Positions 33,382 to 42,217 of a stretch of DNA of 64,000 nucleotides are shown here, piece after piece (within the stretch, counting starts at the first letter, position 1; every line of letters starts with the position of its first letter). Position numbers and translations under genes: made by a program. The DNA is from Halalkalibacter alkaliphilus. Lineage in GTDB: Bacteria > Bacillota > Bacilli > Bacillales > Bacillaceae_D. The stretch covers positions 62,001-126,000 of the forward strand of contig NZ_JAKRYL010000005.1 of the NCBI RefSeq assembly GCF_023555415.1, read 5' to 3'. Below the pieces are notes generated by a model, which was given only the letters and a program-made list of their open reading frames with translations, was not told the origin of the DNA and did no database searches.

Positions 33382-34934
33382 CCTCGTTTCACAACCTTTT
33401 TCTTTAACTTAGTACGAATCGCTTCATATTCCGGAAAACGCAATACGTACAAAATGAAACCTACTACTATCATTGAAGCAACCCCACCAACAGCAAGAGT
33501 TACGATCGGCACATCAATCGTAACGACGCTTTTTACAGCTAATTGAACAGCAATTAGCCCCCCGAATAGAACAGCAAACTTCATAGCTGTGTTCAAGATT
33601 TTTGGACCAAATAATTTTAACTTAAGGACATATTTTGCCGCAACAATTAACATGATGAAGTTACAAATCGCACTAATGGATGTCCCCGCTGCCAAGCCCG
33701 CAGCACCAAACCGTTCGATAAATAAAAGATTAAGTACAACATTGATTCCAAAAACCGAAATTGTCCCTAATAATACTGGCAGCACTGATTTTTCCTTTGC
33801 ATAGAAAAAACGTGTGACATAAAGGTTAGCTGAGTGAGCAAACATCGCAATGACTAATATTTGAAAAAGAGGTGCGGCGATTAACGTTGATTCTCTTGTA
33901 AAACTTCCATATTCGAATACAAGTCTAAAAATTTCCTCAGCATAAAAGAAAGCAAAAATGGTTGCTGGTATAATGATGATCGTCATCATACGCAGCCCTT
34001 TTTGGTAAAGGGCTTGGATGTCATCCTGCTCATTTGCCGCTACTTTCTTAGCGAGCAGTGGGTAGATTACCGTTGTCACAGCTGTCATCAGCACACTTTG
34101 TGGCAATTGAACGATTTTAGATGAATAGTTTAATGCAGCAATTGCCCCCGACGCTAACTCCGATGCGAAAATTCGATGGATCAGAAAATAAAATTGTAAT
34201 GTAGCACCACCTAAAATAATCGGCAGAGCTAAACGCCACATTTTCTTAAAATCATCATCGATTTTGAAATTTAATCGAAAGCGCACAAACTTCCCTTTCT
34301 TTAATAAAATTATCAGCATGACCGCCATAGCAATCGCACTAATAATTGCCCCATACGCATGCGCATACGGTCCGATATACGGGAAAGCAACCACCGCAAT
34401 AATCACAAACACCACATTCATCACTAAAGTTGATGTTGTTGCTAACGTGAACTTTCCATTTACATTTAATATGCCCGTAAACCACATCGACAAGACAAGA
34501 AATAAAGTGGCTGGTGCCATGAATTGAAAGAGGTCAGCTGTTAGTTTGACTTCTTCCACTGCAAATCCTTGAAACAACAATCCAATAACTGCCTCTGAAA
34601 ATAGCATGAGTAAAACCGTAAACACCAATAACAGCAACGAAAGCCACGTGAAAATGGAGCTTACAAACGTCTCTCTTTTCAACGGATCATCCATTTTACT
34701 AAATATCGAGATAAATGCTGTTGTGATCGCTCCACCAAGAACGACATAAAAGAAGTTCGGCAGCGTATAGGCCGCAATGACGCTATCTGCAATATTTGTT
34801 GTTCCGAACTGATAACCTATGACTACTTCTCGTAAAAAACCGATAAACCGCGACCCAAGATTGATCACGGCTACTGCTCCAATAATTTTAAATAACGTAC
34901 TGCCTTTCACGTTCGGTTCACTTCTTTCCGTCAT
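33378..34934 (-). CDS. MurJ/MviN-family lipid-linked saccharide flippase
   Basis: A 518-residue integral membrane protein of the MOP superfamily with about 14 helices. The N-terminus (GSRFIGFLREVVIGYQFG, then AYTLPNFFYVVLGGAI) is characteristic of MurJ/MviN rather than Wzx. MurJ flips lipid II; MurJ-like paralogues inside polysaccharide operons probably flip the polymer's lipid-linked repeat unit. It overlaps ugd by four bases and follows pssE by 12. Because the genome probably has a separate housekeeping flippase, this copy is more likely dedicated to the local polymer, but that is inference. Confidence 0.85.
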   Translation of the reverse strand: MTERSEPNVKGSTLFKIIGAVAVINLGSRFIGFLREVVIGYQFGTTNIADSVIAAYTLPNFFYVVLGGAITTAFISIFSKMDDPLKRETFVSSIFTWLSLLLLVFTVLLMLFSEAVIGLLFQGFAVEEVKLTADLFQFMAPATLFLVLSMWFTGILNVNGKFTLATTSTLVMNVVFVIIAVVAFPYIGPYAHAYGAIISAIAMAVMLIILLKKGKFVRFRLNFKIDDDFKKMWRLALPIILGGATLQFYFLIHRIFASELASGAIAALNYSSKIVQLPQSVLMTAVTTVIYPLLAKKVAANEQDDIQALYQKGLRMMTIIIIPATIFAFFYAEEIFRLVFEYGSFTRESTLIAAPLFQILVIAMFAHSANLYVTRFFYAKEKSVLPVLLGTISVFGINVVLNLLFIERFGAAGLAAGTSISAICNFIMLIVAAKYVLKLKLFGPKILNTAMKFAVLFGGLIAVQLAVKSVVTIDVPIVTLAVGGVASMIVVGFILYVLRFPEYEAIRTKLKKKVVKRG

Positions 34935-34946
34935 TCCCTAATAAAA

Positions 34947-35426
34947 TTAGATTGATTTAATAAAATCATCAATAAGCCCAATCATCCGATCCCTGCCACT
35001 TTCAAACGGAACGGGCTCAAAGCTTTTTGCTTCTTCAAGCTTTGACTCGAGATCCTCCATCTCTACTACACTCAAAATATGACCTTTATTACTGAACGTT
35101 TCAGAGATTTCAATTTGATGATCATCATTATGTTCTCCGTATTTTTCTAAGCGTGCAGCCGCAATCACGGTTTTGCCTTTTTTCACACCTGTAATAATCG
35201 ATCCCGTGCCTGCATGGGTGATGATTAATCTCGCTTGATCAAAATATGCTTCCATGTCAGCATAGCTCATAAATGGAATAAGCTTCATTGTCTCACTTTT
35301 ATACGGAGTATGCCCCACTTGTACGACAACCTCTTCTGTGATTACTTCTTCCTTCTGCAGACGTTCAACCTCTTCTAGTAATCGTGTAAAGGGCAGTTCA
35401 TGCGTTCCTAATACTACAAATATCAA
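34947..35426 (-). CDS. pssE: PssE/Cps14G-like glycosyltransferase catalytic subunit
   Basis: A 159-residue Alg13-like subunit that binds the sugar nucleotide and works with its membrane partner PssD. It reads IFVVLGTHELPFTRLLEEV at the start, then VQVGHTPYKSE and the GT28-type donor loop HAGTGSIITGVKKGK. The longer open frame overlaps pssD heavily. The family start coincides with TTG at 35426, which has GGGGGG eight bases upstream and overlaps the pssD stop (TTGA). This suggests coupled translation and a 1:1 complex. Sugar specificity cannot be judged. Confidence 0.88.
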   Translation of the reverse strand: MIFVVLGTHELPFTRLLEEVERLQKEEVITEEVVVQVGHTPYKSETMKLIPFMSYADMEAYFDQARLIITHAGTGSIITGVKKGKTVIAAARLEKYGEHNDDHQIEISETFSNKGHILSVVEMEDLESKLEEAKSFEPVPFESGRDRMIGLIDDFIKSI

Positions 35427-35902
35427 TAGATTGACCCCCCATACACGGCTTTCGGGTAGACTTTTTTCATCGATTCCCATTGAACAATAAATAAGTCAGC
35501 AATTGGATAAACCATACGCCCAGCTAGATTTGGAGTTGTTGTTTTAGCAAAGCTTTCAATGTAAACCACTTTTTTTCCAAACAGCTTAGCAATATAGCAC
35601 ATTGGAACTGCCGTATGAGTTCCTGTTGTAACAATGACATCCGGCCTCTCTTTTAAGAAAATAAAAAAGGACTTAATACAATTAAAAGAAAACTTAAATA
35701 AGTAACTAAATAAGTAATTACGAGCTCCATAAACTAAGAAAGACACAGGATATTCTTTTGCTAATTCTCTTGTGATACTCGATTCTTCTGTTACAATATG
35801 GTAGTCATATTTCTCAAATAACGGCTTCAACTGCAATAGTTGTGTCAAATGACCACCAATCGAGGAGATGAACATTACTTTTTTCTTTTTATTTCTTTTC
35901 AT
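35423..35902 (-). CDS. pssD: PssD/Cps14F-like glycosyltransferase membrane subunit
   Basis: A 159-residue Alg14-like protein that anchors the catalytic PssE to the membrane. Family features: VMFISSIGGHLTQLLQLKPLF at the N-terminus (quoted in part), TTGTHTAVPMCYIAKLFGKKVVYIES and the end KVYPKAVYGGSIY. It overlaps the upstream GT4 gene by 14 bases and the downstream pssE by four, so three glycosyltransferase subunits are made from one coupled stretch. In streptococcal capsule loci the pair adds a beta-linked hexose to the first lipid-linked sugar. Two short genes are normal for this family, so this is not a split pseudogene. Confidence 0.9.
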   Translation of the reverse strand: MKRNKKKKVMFISSIGGHLTQLLQLKPLFEKYDYHIVTEESSITRELAKEYPVSFLVYGARNYLFSYLFKFSFNCIKSFFIFLKERPDVIVTTGTHTAVPMCYIAKLFGKKVVYIESFAKTTTPNLAGRMVYPIADLFIVQWESMKKVYPKAVYGGSIY

Positions 35903-37007
35903 CTTCGATCACCTTATTCTCATATATCTCAAAAACCTTTTCAATTAATAGCTCTTGATCGTTTTCTAGCGCTCTTTTTCTACCAGCCTTAATTAACTGC
36001 TTTCTATAGTCCTCATTCTCAATGACTTTCCTAATACCCCTCGCTAATGAATTGGGGTCTTCCGCTTCAACTAATACCCCATGATCATTTTCTAGTAGAG
36101 TTTGAAGTCCACCTACCCTTGCTCCAACAACTGGTGTTCCACAAGCCATTGCTTCCACTGCAACAAGTCCAAACCCCTCCATATGGGACGGAAGGACGAA
36201 CACATCCGCTGCTGACATCCATATCGCAACCTCCGCTTGAGGAACAGCCGGAGAAAGATGAACATCTGTTAGTTGATGTTGCCTTATATATTCTTCAACT
36301 TCTAGTTTAAATGATTCAAGCTTTGGATTTCCTATTAAATAAAGAGATAAATTTTCTTGCTCTTTCTTCAAGATTTTATAAGCTTCAAGCAGGTCTAATA
36401 TTCCTTTTTCTCTTATAATGTTTCCAACAAAAACAATTGGTCTTTCACCCACCTTTATCCCGAGAACTTGCCTTGCTTCACTAACTTCATGTGGTTGAAA
36501 AACCTCTAAATTGACACCCATATTAATGACCGATAGTTTTTCTTCTGGGATATGGTACTTTTCATGAATTTCACGATATAAATCATGCCCTACCGTAATA
36601 ACGTGATCAGCCTCTTCTAAAATTTTCGCCGTCCATTGCTTAATTCGCTCACTTTTTTTAGCCATCCGGTTAATATCTCCACCATGAGCCGTTACAACCA
36701 TTCTTGTTTTAAACCATTTTTTAAATAAGAGGGCAAGCATTCCCGTAGGAAAGACGTAATGAGCGTGGACAACATCATAGCGTCTTCCTTTAAAAAGAAA
36801 AGAAAACATGGTCTCCGCTGCCCATTTTAGATACTTTTTTAACACGTTAGGCTTGTTCATATCTGGGTCAGATACAGCAACAACGTCAACTTTCGCCCCA
36901 TGTTCTCTTAATGCCTGAACTTGATTTTTTACAAAAATGCCAAACGTTGAACTTTTTGCACCAGGGTACATGTTACTTAAAACAAGTACCCGCTTTTGTT
37001 TATTCAT
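35889..37007 (-). CDS. Glycosyltransferase family 4 enzyme
   Basis: A 372-residue GT-B fold retaining glycosyltransferase. The acceptor domain contains NMYPGAKSSTFGIFVKNQ, VVHAHYVFPTGML and VVTAHGGDINRMAK; the donor domain contains FVGNIIREKGILDLLEA and the EX7E signature in SHMEGFGLVAVEAMACGTP. The start overlaps the polymerase gene by eight bases. It probably adds one sugar of the repeat unit; which sugar is unknown. No membrane segment is seen, so it should act at the cytoplasmic face. Confidence 0.93.
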   Translation of the reverse strand: MNKQKRVLVLSNMYPGAKSSTFGIFVKNQVQALREHGAKVDVVAVSDPDMNKPNVLKKYLKWAAETMFSFLFKGRRYDVVHAHYVFPTGMLALLFKKWFKTRMVVTAHGGDINRMAKKSERIKQWTAKILEEADHVITVGHDLYREIHEKYHIPEEKLSVINMGVNLEVFQPHEVSEARQVLGIKVGERPIVFVGNIIREKGILDLLEAYKILKKEQENLSLYLIGNPKLESFKLEVEEYIRQHQLTDVHLSPAVPQAEVAIWMSAADVFVLPSHMEGFGLVAVEAMACGTPVVGARVGGLQTLLENDHGVLVEAEDPNSLARGIRKVIENEDYRKQLIKAGRKRALENDQELLIEKVFEIYENKVIEDEKK

Positions 37008-38343
37008 TTTCTTTCTCCTTCATATGCCAGTTCATCCCGATTCCTAAGAAGAGCCAAAACCATAGTGCAATTTGGTGATTTTCCCAGGCTGTAGACAATA
37101 ACCCCATAATAACAAAGGCAATCCCAAATGTAACAACAAATAAACCTACCCATTTATAAATCAATTGATTTCGTTCAGCGAACAAGGTCATCTCCTTTAA
37201 CACTTTAAACAAGAAATAACCGAGTAAAATAACTCCAATAATGCCGTATTCAACAAGAACATACAACGCATTGTTATCTACTGTACGCATCGTACTCGGA
37301 AGCCCTTCATGCATAAATTGGTGGAATGGTGAGTTAAAGACAAACGCAGCATTACTCCCAAACATCCCTGGACCGACCCCGGCAATTGGATTAAACATAA
37401 ACACTTCTAACCCACTTAATATGATAAGGAAACGGTAGTTCTTTGTTAAATCTAACGTATATAAATTCCGCTGAGCAAACCCTTCAAGAAAGGCAAGAGC
37501 AAGACCGTAGCCTACGATAAATAAAATAATGAGTCCGATAGCAACCTTTAATAAAATACGAAATGCATTGTTTTTTCGATTGATAATACCAATTATAGCA
37601 AAGCAGCCGATTAACGCTAAAAAGGCTTGACGTGAAAACGTTAGTGCAATTGCCGTTAATAACACCGCAACGATCACCAAATAAATCGTCTTCTTCTTTG
37701 TAGAGAGCTCTTGTCGGTAAACAAATACATAGAGAGCGACAAGCAACAGTACAGCAACTAAAAATCCAGCAAGTGTATTACTAGAGTCCATTAATCCAAA
37801 TGCACGAACTTCCTCCCCAACCGCAATGCTCCTTCTTTGTGAAACATCTCGTAACGGAAGTGGTATTAGTAAGGCAATTTGAATAAAGCCAATAATAGAT
37901 TGAAAAATAGCCAAACCAATAATTAAATGAAACACTTTTTTCACCCAGCTAGCCGGAATATCCAAGGCAAGCAAGATAAAAAACAAAATGGCATATTGAA
38001 ACAATGCACGGACTCCAAAGACACCTTGAGTAAACGGAACATTGTTCACAAACATACTAAATAGCGCAAAACTCATAAAGAGGATTAAGCTCCCGTTAAT
38101 CGGATTTTTCAACTTCGCTAGTAAATGTCTCCGACCAATTTGAGGATGGATAATCACAATCAGAGCCATGGCAACAAGGAGCATTTCCCCCGTATAGGAA
38201 ATGGCCATTCGGACGATTCCCGGAAGTAAGTTCCCCCAAATCCTTGTAAACTGTAGTTCAATTGATGTCCAAATAACAAGCAAGACGGTAGCTACCAAGA
38301 GGAGCCGATTCGTTCGTTCCACCGGTAAATATTTCTCTATCAT
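37000..38343 (-). CDS. O-antigen ligase/polymerase family membrane protein (Wzy-like)
   Basis: A 447-residue protein with about 11-12 predicted membrane helices and the Wzy_C region in the second half: ALTFSRQAFLALIG, then the large extracellular loop containing NPIAGVGPGMFGSN and TVDNNALYVLVEYGIIGV. Such proteins polymerise or ligate lipid-linked oligosaccharides on the outer face of the membrane. It sits between the pyruvyl transferase and GT4 genes, as expected for a repeat-unit polymerase. Ligase versus polymerase cannot be separated by sequence, but the lack of another polymerase in the operon favours Wzy. Confidence 0.85.
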   Translation of the reverse strand: MIEKYLPVERTNRLLLVATVLLVIWTSIELQFTRIWGNLLPGIVRMAISYTGEMLLVAMALIVIIHPQIGRRHLLAKLKNPINGSLILFMSFALFSMFVNNVPFTQGVFGVRALFQYAILFFILLALDIPASWVKKVFHLIIGLAIFQSIIGFIQIALLIPLPLRDVSQRRSIAVGEEVRAFGLMDSSNTLAGFLVAVLLLVALYVFVYRQELSTKKKTIYLVIVAVLLTAIALTFSRQAFLALIGCFAIIGIINRKNNAFRILLKVAIGLIILFIVGYGLALAFLEGFAQRNLYTLDLTKNYRFLIILSGLEVFMFNPIAGVGPGMFGSNAAFVFNSPFHQFMHEGLPSTMRTVDNNALYVLVEYGIIGVILLGYFLFKVLKEMTLFAERNQLIYKWVGLFVVTFGIAFVIMGLLSTAWENHQIALWFWLFLGIGMNWHMKEKENE

Positions 38344-38359
38344 AAAAAATTCACACCAT

Positions 38360-39502
38360 TCACTTTTTATCTAATTCTAGCTGTTTCAAACCTTTTAACG
38401 CTTCTTGTTTTAATTGGTCTGATACCTTTACGTAAGCATGTTGAACCGAATCCCACTTCTCACTAATCCCGTGAAAAACATCAACAATCGCTGTTGAGTT
38501 AGGAGTGACTTTGTTAATCGGAATTCCCGATGTAGGCATACCAATCACTTTCATAAAATCCTCTACTTTATGATGATAGCCGATCCCAATAACAGGTGTT
38601 TGTGCGACAACAGATAGGATAAGCGAATGAAGCCTTGTTCCAATGATTAAATCCTGCTCCGCACTAATCCGAACAATTTCTGTTGGATGAAGATTGTCTT
38701 CAAGTAATGCAGCCTTTTCTTGATGTTGCATTTTCGAAAAGATATCTTTTGTCACTTGAACATCTTCTGGAAATTTTGTCGAGAAGAAGGTAACCTCTAC
38801 CCCTTTTTCTTCAATCAATTGATCGAGTTCTGCAGCCATTCCTTCAACGTACGCATTATACTTTGGCAGATCCGGAGTCGGCCAATATTGATTGCTGAAA
38901 TATGGAACGGCCGTCACTCCCACTTTTTTGATTGCCTCTGAATGCGTATGTGTTCTCTCCGCTGGTACGGAAAAAGCAGGATCTCCGATAACAGCCACAG
39001 GTGTTTTTACCCCAATGGATTGCAAGAGCTTTTGTGAGTCCGTATCACGAACAGAGACCGACTGTGCTGCATTCGTTAATTGCTTAATAAGAAACTTCCC
39101 AATCGCTGTGTTCAGAGGACCCGCGCCCACTCCATACACCACAACCCTGCACCCTGCACGCTTGCCTGTAATACCAAGGGTGCTATAAAGCGGCGCGTCT
39201 CGTTTATACATATCCATTAATAGACCGCCACCGCCAATAATAAGCAGATCAAGCTCCTTCATCACACGAAAACTCGCCCGAATCGTTGTGGTTCCTGATT
39301 TCAGGATACTCCCCTTTTTGTGGATGAGAGGTTTCGCTGTAATGCCGTAACGCTCGACCGTATTCTCAGGATTATTACTGAAGACTACAATGTCCTCTTT
39401 CTTCACATGGAGATGCTCGGTCAATTGATTCAAAATTCCCGTTAAGATCGCTTCATCTCCATTGTTGTTATTTCCGTAATTCCCAATAATTCCAACTTTC
39501 AT
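38360..39502 (-). CDS. Polysaccharide pyruvyl transferase (CsaB/WcaK-type)
   Basis: A 380-residue member of the PS_pyruv_trans family, which attaches ketal pyruvate from phosphoenolpyruvate to a sugar. It starts MKVGIIGNYGNNNNGDEAIL, has LLIIGGGGLLMDMYKRDAP and VVVYGVGAGPLN, and ends the core with GTRLHSLILSVVAQTPVIGI. CsaB of Bacillus anthracis, in this family, pyruvylates the secondary wall polysaccharide that SLH domains bind. It lies second in the operon, between galU and the polymerase gene. With six SLH proteins encoded nearby, a CsaB-like role is attractive; sequence by eye cannot exclude an exopolysaccharide role. Confidence 0.87.
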   Translation of the reverse strand: MKVGIIGNYGNNNNGDEAILTGILNQLTEHLHVKKEDIVVFSNNPENTVERYGITAKPLIHKKGSILKSGTTTIRASFRVMKELDLLIIGGGGLLMDMYKRDAPLYSTLGITGKRAGCRVVVYGVGAGPLNTAIGKFLIKQLTNAAQSVSVRDTDSQKLLQSIGVKTPVAVIGDPAFSVPAERTHTHSEAIKKVGVTAVPYFSNQYWPTPDLPKYNAYVEGMAAELDQLIEEKGVEVTFFSTKFPEDVQVTKDIFSKMQHQEKAALLEDNLHPTEIVRISAEQDLIIGTRLHSLILSVVAQTPVIGIGYHHKVEDFMKVIGMPTSGIPINKVTPNSTAIVDVFHGISEKWDSVQHAYVKVSDQLKQEALKGLKQLELDKK

Positions 39503-39512
39503 GTTCTACGTC

Positions 39513-40394
39513 CTACTTTCCTGTGAATCGTTTTTCAACAAGATCCTTTAAATATATTTCCATCTCATCTTTTAAGTCTGCTCGATCAAGGGCAAATTCA
39601 ATCGTCGTCTGAATAAATCCTAGCTTTTCCCCGACATCATAACGGGTCCCGCAAAACTCATAGGCAAGTACATCACGCTTTTGACTTAACGTCTGAAGGG
39701 CATCTGTCAGCTGGATTTCCTGGCCCTTTCCAGGTGCCGTATTTTCAAGAACGTCAAAGATATCTGGGGTAAGGATATAACGGCCCATGATGGCAATGTT
39801 TGACGGGGCTTCTGCCTTCGACGGCTTCTCTACAAGTCTCTTCACCTTATGAACCCCTTTGCCATAAGGCTTGCAATCAACAATCCCATAACGTTCCACT
39901 TCATGATCCGAAACTTCTTGTACCCCTATAATTGGGCTTTCATGTTTCTCATATAACTCCATCATTTGCTGCAAGCACGGAGTTTCTGACTTAACAATGT
40001 CATCCCCTAACAATACAGCAAAGGGCTCATCGCCAATAAACTTACGTGCACAATACACAGCATGCCCTAGTCCTGATGGAGTCTTCTGACGTATGTAGTG
40101 GATATCGAGTAGGTCCGTACTTTGTTGAACGGTTTTTAGTAACTCTTCTTTTTCTTTTCTTCTTAGCTCTTCCTCAAGTTCGACCATTCTGTCAAAGTGG
40201 TCTTCAATCGCTCGCTTCCCACGTCCAGTAATGATTAAGATATCCTCGATACCTGATTTCACAGCTTCTTCTACAATATATTGGATCGTTGGTTTATCAA
40301 CGATTGGTAACATTTCCTTCGGTTGCGCTTTTGTAGCTGGTAAGAACCGCGTCCCTAAACCTGCTGCAGGGATAATCGCTTTTTTTACTTTCAA
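39513..40394 (-). CDS. galU: UTP-glucose-1-phosphate uridylyltransferase
   Basis: A 293-residue GalU/GtaB enzyme that makes UDP-glucose. It begins [20 protein letters not shown], carries the nucleotide-binding LGTRFLP loop and [19 protein letters not shown], and later [18 protein letters not shown] and [17 protein letters not shown]. It is the first gene of the eight-gene polysaccharide operon, ten bases ahead of the pyruvyl transferase gene. Its product feeds Ugd in the same operon and GalT/GalE at the right end of the window. The operon promoter must lie between 40395 and 40540; no clear consensus pair was found. Confidence 0.96.
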   Translation of the reverse strand: MKVKKAIIPAAGLGTRFLPATKAQPKEMLPIVDKPTIQYIVEEAVKSGIEDILIITGRGKRAIEDHFDRMVELEEELRRKEKEELLKTVQQSTDLLDIHYIRQKTPSGLGHAVYCARKFIGDEPFAVLLGDDIVKSETPCLQQMMELYEKHESPIIGVQEVSDHEVERYGIVDCKPYGKGVHKVKRLVEKPSKAEAPSNIAIMGRYILTPDIFDVLENTAPGKGQEIQLTDALQTLSQKRDVLAYEFCGTRYDVGEKLGFIQTTIEFALDRADLKDEMEIYLKDLVEKRFTGK

Positions 40395-40534
40395 GACGGT
40401 ACCCTCCCGTTTATCATTCAGAGTTAATTCCTTCTACATTATACATGAGTCATTCCTACATTGCAGATTAATTCTTCGTTTCAATGATGTAAAAATATAT
40501 GAAAATGTACATTCTATGAAGGAATCTTACGATA

Positions 40535-40570
40535 ACAAAAAAGAGCAGCAGATCGGTCCTCTGCTACTCT
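40535..40570 (-). terminator. Terminator of the SLH amidase gene
   Basis: AGAGTAGCAGA and TCTGCTGCTCT pair along 11 positions (one G-T) around a short loop, followed by six Ts on the minus strand. Confidence 0.92.
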
Positions 40571-40576
40571 CCTTCT

Positions 40577-41995
40577 TTATTTACTAGAATAATAATCTTC
40601 AATACCTTTGTAGATCGCATTTGCAGCTTTTTCATTGAAATTAGAACGCTTCATGATGGAGGCATCATTGCTATTTGTAATAAATCCAAGTTCAACTAAA
40701 ACACTAGGCATATTTGTTTCACGAAGTACAGCGAAGTTCGCTGTTTTTACTCCGCGATCACGTGTGCCTAATTCTGCTACTAGACGCTTATTAATCATTT
40801 CTGCAAGTTTTCTACTATCACTGCTTGATGAAGAAGATGAAGCAATCCATGTTTCTGTTCCATGACCACCTGAAGGCCCTGAGTTAACATGAATACTTAC
40901 AAAAATATCAGCTTTTGCATCATTCGCAATTTTAGCACGTTGACCTAATTCAATAAATACGTCACTGTTTCGCGTCATAACTGGCGTCGCACCAGCACTT
41001 TTAAGCTTCTTTTCTAACTCAAGTCCAACAGCTAATACAATATCCTTTTCCTGTAATCCATTACCTACTGCGCCTGGGTCACGACCACCATGTCCTGGGT
41101 CAATCGCAATGACACGGTTTGATAACTTGGAGTTAGAGGTATTAGATGAATTGCTAGATTCCTTTTTGACAAATGTCGAGCTTACAAATCCCCAACCATT
41201 GCCAAACTTAATTCTATACCAAGACCCAATCGTTTCATACACATCAACTTTTTGTCCATTTCTTAAACTGCCAATTGTTGAATGATTCGTCCCAGCACCA
41301 GAACGGACATTTAATGTACTTGATACATTAACAACACCTGTAAACTGAGCGCTTTCCGGTTTTGGCTGTGATGCGCCTAAGCGATAGCTGTTATTCATCG
41401 CACGAGCTACATATGTAGCAAACTCTGCACGCGAAATGCTTTTTCCCGGTTCATAGCGTCCACCTGTTTCAACAATGCCATTTTGTTCTAAAGCTTTAAT
41501 TTCTCTTTGAGCCCAATACCCAGAACTGACATCACTAAAAGAGCTAGATCCAGAACCACTCAAGTTAAAGGCCCGGACAATAACTGCTGCTGCTTGAGCT
41601 TTTGTAAGGTTATCTCCTGGAGAGAAACGTCCATCACTGCGTCCAGTCAAAACTCCCAATGAAGCAGCACGCTCGATCTCTGGCGAAGCCCAATAAGAAA
41701 GGCTCACATCTCGAAATGTGGCTCTACTAACTTTAAGGCCATCAACACCAAGAGCTCCTGTAAGAATTACGGAAGCCTGAGCACGAGTTAACGAGTTATT
41801 CGGACGGAATGTACCATTTGGATAACCTCCAATAATCCCGTTATCTTTTAAATAATGGATTTCTTTATGTCCCCATGCACTTGAAGGGACATCACTAAAC
41901 GTACTTTGTGCTGAAGCATTCGTTCCTGTTCCTAACAAAAATAGGGAGAACAAGAGTCCGAAAACTAAAGACAAAGAAACTCCTCTTTTTAACAA
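40577..41995 (-). CDS. SLH-anchored N-acetylmuramoyl-L-alanine amidase
   Basis: A 472-residue secreted autolysin. Signal peptide 1-29; three SLH repeats at about 33-200; a bacterial SH3 domain at about 216-280 (STLNVRSGAGTNHSTIGSL, WYRIKFGNGWGFV); and an Amidase_3 domain from about 293. Zinc and catalytic residues are visible: His in DPGHGGRDPGA, Glu in LQEKDI, His in VSIHVNSG and Glu in VLVELGFITN. It cleaves the bond between MurNAc and the stem peptide. SLH-SH3-amidase is an orderly wall-targeting layout. It has its own terminator and lies upstream of the polysaccharide operon on the same strand. Confidence 0.95.
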   Translation of the reverse strand: MLKRGVSLSLVFGLLFSLFLLGTGTNASAQSTFSDVPSSAWGHKEIHYLKDNGIIGGYPNGTFRPNNSLTRAQASVILTGALGVDGLKVSRATFRDVSLSYWASPEIERAASLGVLTGRSDGRFSPGDNLTKAQAAAVIVRAFNLSGSGSSSFSDVSSGYWAQREIKALEQNGIVETGGRYEPGKSISRAEFATYVARAMNNSYRLGASQPKPESAQFTGVVNVSSTLNVRSGAGTNHSTIGSLRNGQKVDVYETIGSWYRIKFGNGWGFVSSTFVKKESSNSSNTSNSKLSNRVIAIDPGHGGRDPGAVGNGLQEKDIVLAVGLELEKKLKSAGATPVMTRNSDVFIELGQRAKIANDAKADIFVSIHVNSGPSGGHGTETWIASSSSSSSDSRKLAEMINKRLVAELGTRDRGVKTANFAVLRETNMPSVLVELGFITNSNDASIMKRSNFNEKAANAIYKGIEDYYSSK

Positions 41996-42217
41996 TTACA
42001 TGCCTCCCATCCGTCATTTTTGTTCTATCCTAGAATACCATGTAAAATTCTATGAAACTAGCGATTTTAGAAAAATATCGAAATTAGTATTTTTTTCGTA
42101 TATCTTGTTGTAATCTATATAAATTTGGTAATAGCTTAAAAACCTTTGCCGCTCCCTTCACAATCGTATGAAAAAAAGCTAAAATAAGAAGACTGTTCAT
42201 ATAAGGTGGTAATTATA

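Noticed and set aside
34947-35902. PssD and PssE as one frameshifted glycosyltransferase
   Set aside because: Both halves are complete, and the Alg14/Alg13-like pair is normally made from two adjacent genes in bacteria.
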